Positions 9,001 to 13,897 of a DNA stretch of 13,897 nt are shown piece after piece. The notes beneath the pieces were generated by a model that worked only from the letters and a program-made list of their open reading frames with translations, did not search any database and was not told the DNA's origin. The stretch is taken from contig JAGQQP010000046.1 of assembly GCA_020426085.1 (NCBI GenBank), positions 1 to 13,897 on the forward strand. Direction: 5' to 3'. Made by a program: the position numbers and the translations under genes. Position 1 is the first letter of the stretch; every line of letters begins with the position of its first letter. Source of the stretch: Planctomycetaceae bacterium (GTDB taxonomy: Bacteria > Planctomycetota > Planctomycetia > Planctomycetales > Planctomycetaceae).

Positions 9001-9114
9001 CAGGGTATCATTCAGAGATACCCTTTTACTGATCAGTTCCAGGATAATTTTGATATCAGGTAATGCTTGTAAGGTATTTTGTCCTGTAAGATACCTGATA
9101 CCATCATCCTTCAT
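6058..9114 (-). CDS. Soluble hybrid sensor histidine kinase/response regulator (GAF-PAS-GAF-PAS-HisKA-HATPase-REC)
   Basis: This 1018-residue protein senses a signal in the cytoplasm and passes phosphate from its kinase core to its own receiver. Domains in order: GAF at about 25-178 (with GTCGTAA at 91-97), PAS_7-like at 196-312, a second GAF at 335-495, PAS at 507-625, HisKA with phospho-acceptor His656 in VAHEFNN, HATPase_c with N-box Asn770 (NARDAMP), G1 box DNGCGM (813-818), F box FEPFFTTK (827-834) and G2 box GTGLGL (839-844), then a receiver at about 902-1015 with Asp907, phospho-acceptor Asp953 (LTDFNMP), Ser981 and Lys999. Every catalytic residue is present. No membrane segment is visible. 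ATG 9114 follows an AGGA nine bases upstream. The receiver has no output domain and no separate regulator or phosphotransfer gene is adjacent, so the target must be encoded elsewhere. It appears to be its own transcription unit, with about 200 AT-rich bases before it and a hairpin at its end. The ligand is unknown. Confidence 0.95.
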   Translation of the reverse strand: MKDDGIRYLTGQNTLQALPDIKIILELISKRVSLNDTLNTLVEYLEANSKEMICSILLLDDENRLRHGAAPNLPQDYIRSIDGTEIGPNKGTCGTAAFRNQQVVVTDIANDPLWVEFKDLALIYDLRACWSTPIRSSTGDVLGTFAIYYNKPCKPSEFHLQLIDQAVYLAAIAIEHARVEENLVKSEQQSHQLRIQLTEAIESLTEGFALYDADDRLVLCNSKYREFYQESADLLVPGQRFEDHIRISAHRGQVADAVGREEEWVQERVKQHQNPKRSYRQKLGNGRWLLISEQKTAGGGIAGVRTDITRQVLYEEELRASFHLIESIRILLEKYIVDSDSSQVFEDLLLTILNTSDSEFGFIAEVQGVESGSPSFVIRASKSRSAKVGLPGFETGPLSEILGSDLLESFFDQIVKSREAVISCQPGEEPRLCSMAQDLFGKELKSCLGLPIYSQGNLAGVAVIANRSAGYSEQYVEFLKPLLITGGTLIKACRNEMIRVKNEQALQVSEERFSRIFHLNPLGKVIINFNTEQLMDVNESFLITTQYAREEILGKTIHELNLFADSVHWQEIVGIARKEGMVYDQETLLQAKGGEIRSIQCYACSIQTTGEPLLLVMFKDLTEQKHARELNRQLQIQLQHGEKMKAMGQLAAEVAHEFNNILVGINMNAELLLLTEENELPEEYRGPLEEIKNSGERATELIKQMLSFGRKKEPNPSWINLKTLFESHQKMYQRILGEGIKLQLDLESNTKPAWADEAELEQALMNLVVNARDAMPEGGTLSIRTQNVLFTEDQPVREYVTIPGSYSQISVIDNGCGMSAETVEQIFEPFFTTKPAEMGTGLGLSTVFRDISNNGGFISVESHLGEGTEFRIYLPQEQGKTVETHANATAASHDPIIGGSETLLVCDNEESVLIVVSALLEKLGYSVIKALGPHQAIRAARSHNGKISLLLTDFNMPEMNGQQLAKQLVEFDPDLKVILLSGMTGDIPEYVDEFELIQKPAQIGLLAQKIRKVLGDEH

Positions 9115-9315
9115 CTGGCTGTTTCCTATTCCGTATCAATAGAAAAACTTATTAAAATCACTTTTCTGTTTCGATCTGAATTGTACCGTTTCTCTGGAAT
9201 TAATGATTTCCACTTGCTGTCGACCGCATTCATATTGTCTATTCTAATCTGATTCCTGTCATTTACGAAACCTATAATTTTCTGTGTTTTGTCACTGCTA
9301 CTGAAGTATTGCTCA

Positions 9316-10206
9316 TTACGAATCAATCGGGATAATTTTCAGCTCGGAAACCGTCCCGTCTTCCATCACCCAGACCGTAAAAAAATCTTCTATTTTCTTC
9401 TCATCGGAACCTGGAATCTCTTTAAAATTCACCCCCCAGGCCTTCATGTACTGGAATTTCCCATCCGCTCCCACACGCAGCGGAAATTCAATTGCCCGAC
9501 AATCCTGAAACTCAAACTGAGCCGGATCCGCCCCTGGAGTGACCTTTACCTGCTTCAACAATTCCTGAAACGCGGCACGCCCTCGTTCCTCAATCTGCTG
9601 TTGGCTGAGCATTTTCTGTTCTTGTTGATTCTCAGGCAGCTTGAGTTTCAGAATAGAACACAGCCACTGCTTATGCTCACGTGAAATATAAGTATCGAAC
9701 TGATAGAAATCCGGAGTAATCACTTTCCCCCCGGCTGTCACCACGGCCCGGTACTCAACGGGAGGCCCCGAAGAACCACCATAATTCGGGGACAGTTCCC
9801 ATGCCACGTGCCATCGATAGCCAATGTGTTTCCTGGAAACGAGACTGGCTCCCTGACAGGAAAAATGGCAATCCGGATCCAGATGCAGATTGATCAGCGC
9901 CGTCAATGCTTTGTCTGGCTTCGTACGTCGGATAACCGTCGCCACCGGTACCACGTCTTTCAAATCGACAGGCGGCGCATCCTCCTCATTAATGATCCGT
10001 TCAGGGTACGCAATCATCAGCGTCCCGATCGTACGAGATGTTTTCAGATCTGCACCAGGAATCAGTTCAGCAACCGATAAATTAGGACCCAAAAAGAACA
10101 TCCACCGACTCAGCATCGGATCAACATCTTTTTTCCTGTAGGGATCTCCCCATGCAGACGGTGCCGCAACCACGATGAACAGCATCAGCAAGGCAATCTT
10201 TCGCAT
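9316..10206 (-). CDS. Secreted hypothetical protein, tandem paralogue 2
   Basis: The 296-residue product has a signal peptide (residues 1-20, cleavage likely after SAWG) and no other membrane segment, so it is probably periplasmic. I do not recognise the family. It aligns along most of its length with the preceding gene's product: YRWHVAWELSPNYGG (130-144) matches YLWEIVWKKLPVYGG, IEERGRAAF (205-213) matches IEKRGRQAF, and the end MKAWGVNFKE...FFTVWVMEDGTV (254-286) matches LHVWAVNFQE...LFTVWVKEDGTV. This copy adds cysteines (113, 117, 183, 236) that might form disulfides. ATG 10206 lies 3 bases after the upstream stop, with AGGA eight bases before it inside the upstream gene, so translation is probably coupled. 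No catalytic motif is visible; the shape suggests a binding or structural protein. Confidence 0.8.
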   Translation of the reverse strand: MRKIALLMLFIVVAAPSAWGDPYRKKDVDPMLSRWMFFLGPNLSVAELIPGADLKTSRTIGTLMIAYPERIINEEDAPPVDLKDVVPVATVIRRTKPDKALTALINLHLDPDCHFSCQGASLVSRKHIGYRWHVAWELSPNYGGSSGPPVEYRAVVTAGGKVITPDFYQFDTYISREHKQWLCSILKLKLPENQQEQKMLSQQQIEERGRAAFQELLKQVKVTPGADPAQFEFQDCRAIEFPLRVGADGKFQYMKAWGVNFKEIPGSDEKKIEDFFTVWVMEDGTVSELKIIPIDS

Positions 10207-10209
10207 GGT

Positions 10210-11172
10210 TCAATTCCTGTCCCGCTCGTCGATCGGCCGTAAATCAGCCACCGTGCCGTCTTCTTTCACCCAGACCGTGAACAGCTCCGGTGGCGTTTTC
10301 ATTTTCTCTGTCTGCACTTCCTGAAAATTAACCGCCCAGACATGTAAATACTCAATCTGCCCCTCGGCATTCAGACTCCACGGTAGTTTCGCTGTCTGCA
10401 GACCCACATACCGGAACTGAAACGACTCGGCCTTGTAGATCCCATGCAGCCTTTCGACCATTTTATCGAAAGCCTGCCGCCCCCGTTTTTCAATTTCGGA
10501 CGGACTCAGTCGCTTCTCGGGCCGGATGTCTGACGCTTCCAGCTTCAGCTTTGCACAGGGCCAGATCCGGGGACGCCCGGTTTTCCGGTACCGGGGATTC
10601 TGTTCGGGGTCAATCTCCCGCTCTGGCAACAATAATGTAACCGTATCGATCAGGTAACGATCATGGGGTATCAGAGAACCTTGCGCATCGACCAGTACCT
10701 TAATCTGCTCCGGGCCTTCAACCAGGCCGCCATAAACCGGAAGCTTTTTCCAGACAATTTCCCACAGATACAATTCTGCCTGATCCTCTTCGCCCGAGTC
10801 GTCCCACAGCACCAGATTCGCCTTTTGAAACTGAAACGTCTGTTTCTGTCCCAACTGCTGATCAACCAGGGCCCGAAAAATGACATCCGGCTCCGAAGCA
10901 GTGACTGCTTTACCAACGCGTACCAGGGACTCCAGCTTCACGGGTTTCTGCTTCAGACCTCTGCGTTGCCAGTCATCTGGTTCATAAGCAAAAATCACAT
11001 GCCCAAGGCGAAACGTCAAGTCATACGGAGTGTTCGGTTCGATTTCATACAGACTGGGCATCTGGTCGGAATTCAGCTTCCAGTCATTGAATTCCGTGGG
11101 AGCCTGAGCGACGACGGCAGTTTCACTGGCAGTGAAAAGAGACAGCGTCAGTAACAGGCATTTCAGATTCAT
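10210..11172 (-). CDS. Secreted hypothetical protein, tandem paralogue 1
   Basis: The 320-residue product carries a signal peptide (MNLK start, hydrophobic core to about residue 22, then AQA-P) and no later membrane helix. It is a paralogue of the next gene (9316-10206), sharing a middle block (YLWEIVWKKLPVYGG, 135-149) and a C-terminal block of about 95 residues that ends in FTVWVKEDGTVADL (298-311). Between them it has an insertion rich in Pro, Arg and Glu (about 182-203, RYRKTGRPR) that its partner lacks. A lysine-rich segment leads into SPSEIEKRGRQAFDKM, a likely helix. No enzyme motif is seen and no family is recognised. It starts 28 bases after the four-helix membrane protein gene and is followed after 3 bases by its paralogue, consistent with one operon. 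There is no strong Shine-Dalgarno at ATG 11172. Confidence 0.8.
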   Translation of the reverse strand: MNLKCLLLTLSLFTASETAVVAQAPTEFNDWKLNSDQMPSLYEIEPNTPYDLTFRLGHVIFAYEPDDWQRRGLKQKPVKLESLVRVGKAVTASEPDVIFRALVDQQLGQKQTFQFQKANLVLWDDSGEEDQAELYLWEIVWKKLPVYGGLVEGPEQIKVLVDAQGSLIPHDRYLIDTVTLLLPEREIDPEQNPRYRKTGRPRIWPCAKLKLEASDIRPEKRLSPSEIEKRGRQAFDKMVERLHGIYKAESFQFRYVGLQTAKLPWSLNAEGQIEYLHVWAVNFQEVQTEKMKTPPELFTVWVKEDGTVADLRPIDERDRN

Positions 11173-11200
11173 TCGGCACCAAAACTAACAGGACGCGACG

Positions 11201-11734
11201 TCACCTCAATTCAGGTTGGCGCAAACGTGTAACAAAGCTGCTCAACCCACGGGCTCCAAACACCAGACAGAATCCTAACAGGAGACGACAGGTAACCGCC
11301 ACGCACTCAGCCTGCAGAGCCAGCGGGACATAGGCAATATTGCTCGATTTCTTTAACTGAAACAGTTGAAACAGAACGTTGCTCAAATCCACAATCCCCC
11401 AGGTCAACACCAGCAGACCGACTGCGGAAAACGCCACGGACTGCATCTGATTCGCAGTGACACTAACTGAAGATGATTGAAACTCATTGTCCGGCAAGAG
11501 ATATCTTACGATGGTGTCGGCACCAAACCAGAGCAGACAGGCGGTGATGGTATAAAACGTCAAAGGCATCAACTGCAGATAAAACATACCGGAGACCGAA
11601 GTAGGGAACTGAGCCGACGCCGTCTTCCATGCCACAAACGTCATGACAAAGGAAGCCACGGTTTCCAGTGCTTTGATTACATAAAACAGCCCGACCAGCC
11701 GACAGCCAATATAAGCAACTTCTTCTTTTTTCAT
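11201..11734 (-). CDS. Hypothetical four-helix membrane protein
   Basis: The 177-residue product has hydrophobic segments at about residues 9-35, 51-72, 98-126 and 143-161, with lysines at the N-terminus (MKKEE) and a basic C-terminal tail (TRLRQPELR), which suggests both ends face the cytoplasm. I do not recognise a family and see no conserved polar catalytic residues. The start is well supported: AAGAGGA lies four bases before ATG 11734. The 150 bases upstream hold a dyad and direct repeats, so this may be the first gene of a unit with the two secreted paralogues downstream. As a membrane partner for those two secreted proteins it is plausible, but that is inferred only from gene order. Confidence 0.75.
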   Translation of the reverse strand: MKKEEVAYIGCRLVGLFYVIKALETVASFVMTFVAWKTASAQFPTSVSGMFYLQLMPLTFYTITACLLWFGADTIVRYLLPDNEFQSSSVSVTANQMQSVAFSAVGLLVLTWGIVDLSNVLFQLFQLKKSSNIAYVPLALQAECVAVTCRLLLGFCLVFGARGLSSFVTRLRQPELR

Positions 11735-11780
11735 CAGATCCTCTTAAGCCAGTTGAAAGACAGCATTCTACGTTCCATGT

Positions 11781-11808
11781 TGATTCTGTTGATACCCTAA
11801 CAGAATCA
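11781..11808. promoter_or_regulatory. Perfect 10-base dyad upstream of the membrane protein gene, candidate operator
   Basis: TGATTCTGTT (11781-11790) and AACAGAATCA (11799-11808) are exact inverted complements with an 8-base centre. The site lies 47 bases upstream of ATG 11734 and 97 bases after the stop of the previous gene. On the minus strand it is not followed by T residues and is AT-rich, which argues against a terminator and for a dimeric repressor site or a 5' leader hairpin. Confidence 0.45.
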
Positions 11809-11836
11809 GACTGCAATTAAGAGTCGAATCAGACTG
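11803..11836. repeat. Direct repeat of GAATCAGACTG overlapping the dyad
   Basis: The 11-base word GAATCAGACTG occurs at 11803-11813 and again at 11826-11836, 23 bases apart, close to two helical turns. The first copy overlaps the right arm of the dyad at 11799-11808, so the hexamer GAATCA (or its complement) is present three times within 56 bases. Such same-face spacing is usual for regulator binding sites. Confidence 0.45.
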
Positions 11837-11884
11837 ACAGATCCCCAAATGCTTTGAATCCGCATTGCTCAATCCAGCTGCAAT

Positions 11885-12661
11885 TCATGATCGAAATACC
11901 GCACGGGCAGCGATCAGTTCCGAGAGATCACGAAACGTCCGTAGGTTCCCGAATTGTAACTGTCGTCCTCCCCGACGATGCAATTCCACACGAAACAACA
12001 GAAACAGCAGTAAAAAGCCACCGGGAAACAGCAACGGCCAGAGACTGCGACTCCCAAGAGAAAACATCAATGCGAAAGGCAACGTACCGGTCATCCAGAG
12101 CAGGCTGATGTCAGCTCCCCGATAATGATCCCAGTTCATTATCTTGGCCCCGGGCATGACTCCTGGGGCCAGATTTGCAATGCTCCAACGGAAAGTATCT
12201 GCGAATTGATTCGTATAAGGAATGAGAGGGGTAGAAGGAGCAATTTTCGAGACATCCGCCCCCGCTTCCTTAAGCAACGCGCGGATTGTCAGAAACGCAG
12301 AGGCGGGACGGCACGGCTTTCCGAAAAACGTCTCTTCACGAATTACAGGGGCAGAAGCATGCTGGGCGATCAACTCACACACACCACCCAGTGTTTTCTT
12401 GCGTTTCGGCGTGAGCACCGCGCGCCACTCTTCATCGGCCAAGTCAATCCCCCAGGCATCATTCCAGGCTCGTCCCAGTGGCCGCCATTCCAGATAATCG
12501 CATTGATACTGCCATTCTTCGACAGTCGTCTCCATTGTCAGTTCTTCACGAGGAAGCATATCATGCTCAAGCAGGAAAATCTGCCGATGTTGATCCTGAA
12601 AGACTGACAACACATATTCCGCCGTTACCGGTTCTGTTAATATCAGCATATCGCCATCCAT
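11885..12661 (-). CDS. Hypothetical membrane protein with conserved C-terminal tail (copy B)
   Basis: The 258-residue product is not of a family I recognise. Residues 1-180 are soluble: an N-terminal part rich in Trp and acidic residues (EEW, LEWR, DEEW at 48-80), then a block shared with the partial gene at the right edge, with CRPASAFL (117-124), APST (141-144) and LAPGVMP (164-170). Two membrane helices follow (about 185-202 and 206-224), then a basic loop (HRRGGR) and the tail QFGNLRTFRDLSELIA (236-251), which copy A shares exactly. The short helix hairpin and basic residues suggest both the N-terminal domain and the tail are cytoplasmic. The start is strong: AAAGGAAGGA lies four bases before ATG 12661. 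It follows the DUF4328 gene after 24 bases. No catalytic motif is visible. Confidence 0.8.
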   Translation of the reverse strand: MDGDMLILTEPVTAEYVLSVFQDQHRQIFLLEHDMLPREELTMETTVEEWQYQCDYLEWRPLGRAWNDAWGIDLADEEWRAVLTPKRKKTLGGVCELIAQHASAPVIREETFFGKPCRPASAFLTIRALLKEAGADVSKIAPSTPLIPYTNQFADTFRWSIANLAPGVMPGAKIMNWDHYRGADISLLWMTGTLPFALMFSLGSRSLWPLLFPGGFLLLFLLFRVELHRRGGRQLQFGNLRTFRDLSELIAARAVFRS

Positions 12662-12685
12662 ATCATCCTTCCTTTCTGATCCAAC

Positions 12686-13366
12686 TCAGACCAGTTCCCA
12701 GTAGACTCCCAGATCATTGTATTGCGTTACTTCATACCACTCGACAGACGCCTCATTTACCACGTAAATCATCTGGGCCGCCGCGACGTTGAGAACAATC
12801 AGCGATGCGTCTAACGCGATCGCCCAGCGACTGGCCACCAGCAGTTCGCCCACCGTTTCAGCACGCGACATATAGTGTGATGTAAAACACCCGACAGCAC
12901 TGCTCAACACCCACGCAGTCCACCAGAGCGGTAATACTTTGCTGTCGCTTGGCCGCTGCCTGAAGGCTTCGTAGATCTCTTTCATAATCAGATAGGGCTT
13001 CCACATATTCAACACCGGAATCAAATAAACGCCGGCCGCCCAACTCGGCGAAACCGTTGGTTTCCCGTCTCCCACACAGTGCGCATTACGGCACATCCGA
13101 TAAACCCACATCAGAAACAGGATCCCGAGAACTATGCTGAAACCCAGTTGCGTCACATTGATCAGAAAGAGATATACCAGGAGGGAACCGGCTTCATCCA
13201 TATTCACATCCAAACCATTCTTCGCGGATATCAGCAGTTCATACTGCTGATAATCCTTGACGACAGCCACTCCGTCCAAAAGAGCTGACAGGAAAATCAA
13301 GCTGATTAAAATATCTGTGAATCCAGTGGACTTCTTAAAAATAGAGTTCGACATCTCAAAAATCAT
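12686..13366 (-). CDS. DUF4328 domain-containing membrane protein
   Basis: The 226-residue product matches the DUF4328 pattern: a hydrophobic stretch ending in FLMWVYRMCRNAHCVG (84-99), then a Trp/Pro loop IPVLNMWKPYLIMKEIY (116-132), a WW pair before the next helix (148-149), and a last helix at about 182-203. Membrane segments are near 17-37, 62-88, 147-163 and 182-203. The domain is found in bacterial membrane proteins of unknown function. The frame extends to TTG 13414, which would overlap the upstream gene by 29 bases; I prefer ATG 13366 (ATG 13354 is also possible), 19 bases after the upstream stop. The gene sits between copies A and B of another membrane family, so the three probably work together. 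The family assignment is by motif recognition. Confidence 0.8.
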   Translation of the reverse strand: MIFEMSNSIFKKSTGFTDILISLIFLSALLDGVAVVKDYQQYELLISAKNGLDVNMDEAGSLLVYLFLINVTQLGFSIVLGILFLMWVYRMCRNAHCVGDGKPTVSPSWAAGVYLIPVLNMWKPYLIMKEIYEAFRQRPSDSKVLPLWWTAWVLSSAVGCFTSHYMSRAETVGELLVASRWAIALDASLIVLNVAAAQMIYVVNEASVEWYEVTQYNDLGVYWELV

Positions 13367-13385
13367 TCTCTTGTTTTTGCACCGT

Positions 13386-13897
13386 TCACGCTTGAAACGC
13401 AGCACGCTGTGCAATCAGTTCCGACAGATCTCTGAAGGTTCGCAGGTTTCCGAATTGTACCCGGGCCGGGTCACGTTCCTTAGTACCATAGGCAGCAATC
13501 AGCAAGCATGCTAACACAAACATACACAACAGATAAGCTGCAGTCCCATATCCTACACTCAGAGGGCCGAGGAGGAGATAGTATAATATCGCCGCTGTTC
13601 CAATCCAGTTCGTATCCCACACCGGTCTTTTCACCTGCACTGCAGGCAAAACGCCGGGTGCCAGTTTGGCGATCGGTCCCAGAAACAGACTCAGATGCTG
13701 CCGTGTCATTTTCGATAAGGACGTCGAGGGGGCAACTTCCGCAACATCAACACCAGCCTCCTGCAACAGCGAACGAATCGCCAGAAAAGCAGACGCAGGT
13801 CGACAAGTTCGACCGATAAAAGTCTCCAGGGAAATCACCGGCATTGTCATTCTCGTAGCGATCGGTTCACAAAAATCACGTACAGTCTGCATCTGAG
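13386..13897 (-). CDS. Hypothetical membrane protein with conserved C-terminal tail (copy A), 5' end beyond window
   Basis: The frame is open to the right edge, so only the last 169 residues are seen; the ATG at 13892 is internal, as alignment with copy B places it well inside the protein. It shares with copy B the block CRPASAFLAIRSLLQEAG, then APST, LAPGVLP, two hydrophobic helices (about residues 97-113 and 116-135 counted from that ATG), and the C-terminal tail QFGNLRTFRDLSELIA, seven residues before the stop. The middle and helices have diverged a good deal from B. By comparison with B, roughly 90 residues are missing at the N-terminus. It precedes the DUF4328 gene by 19 bases, so the operon begins outside the window. 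Function unknown. Confidence 0.78.
   Translation of the reverse strand, partial: QMQTVRDFCEPIATRMTMPVISLETFIGRTCRPASAFLAIRSLLQEAGVDVAEVAPSTSLSKMTRQHLSLFLGPIAKLAPGVLPAVQVKRPVWDTNWIGTAAILYYLLLGPLSVGYGTAAYLLCMFVLACLLIAAYGTKERDPARVQFGNLRTFRDLSELIAQRAAFQA

Noticed and set aside
9126..9326. 66-codon frame on the minus strand between the kinase and the secreted paralogue
   Set aside because: Rich in Asn, Arg and Lys from AT-rich DNA, overlaps the end of the upstream gene, and has no clear ribosome site. I treat 9115-9315 as intergenic and saw no promoter there that meets both -35 and -10.
12125..12607. 160-codon frame on the plus strand
   Set aside because: Antisense to copy B, which has a strong ribosome site and a paralogue in the window.
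13367..13414. Longer DUF4328 protein starting at TTG 13414
   Set aside because: It would overlap copy A by 29 bases, and the extra residues are basic and unlike the family; ATG 13366 is a better start.

Overview
The window looks like chromosomal DNA from a planctomycete, possibly of the Gimesia/Rubinisphaera kind. This is inference, from the mix of long gene-specific N-termini, a large soluble multi-PAS/GAF hybrid kinase, secreted and membrane proteins of no known family, and few clear Shine-Dalgarno sites. I could not check it by search. There are no rRNA, tRNA, CRISPR or transposase genes. All real genes but one lie on the minus strand.

Region 1 (1-3950) is clearly GC-richer than the rest. 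It holds a secreted CocE/NonD-type serine hydrolase (minus, cut by the left edge) and, divergent from it, an FdhF/YdeP-type molybdopterin oxidoreductase (plus). The 284 bases between them carry three copies of an 8-base GGCATGCT word, two of them framing a small hairpin.

Region 2 (3964-5908, minus) reads from right to left: a trans-aconitate 2-methyltransferase (tam), a small three-helix membrane protein 23 bases later, and a phytanoyl-CoA-dioxygenase-family oxygenase about 100 bases further on. The last converges on the oxidoreductase with only 13 bases between stop codons. A plausible sigma70-type promoter lies just before tam.

Region 3 (6058-9114, minus) is a single 1018-residue cytoplasmic hybrid sensor kinase, GAF-PAS-GAF-PAS-HisKA-HATPase-REC, with all catalytic boxes intact. 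A hairpin overlaps its stop codon.

Region 4 (9316 to the right edge, minus) is a run of six closely spaced genes of unknown function, the most novel part of the window. In transcription order: the C-terminal part of a two-helix membrane protein (copy A), a DUF4328 membrane protein, a full-length relative of A (copy B), a four-helix membrane protein, and two tandem secreted paralogues separated by 3 bases. A and B share an almost identical C-terminal tail that is conserved in protein but not at synonymous sites. The 150 bases between B and the four-helix protein hold a perfect 10-base dyad overlapping a direct repeat, which looks like an operator and may split the run into two units. Two tandem pairs of paralogues around membrane proteins suggest an envelope-associated system built by local duplication. 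Its function cannot be read from the sequence.
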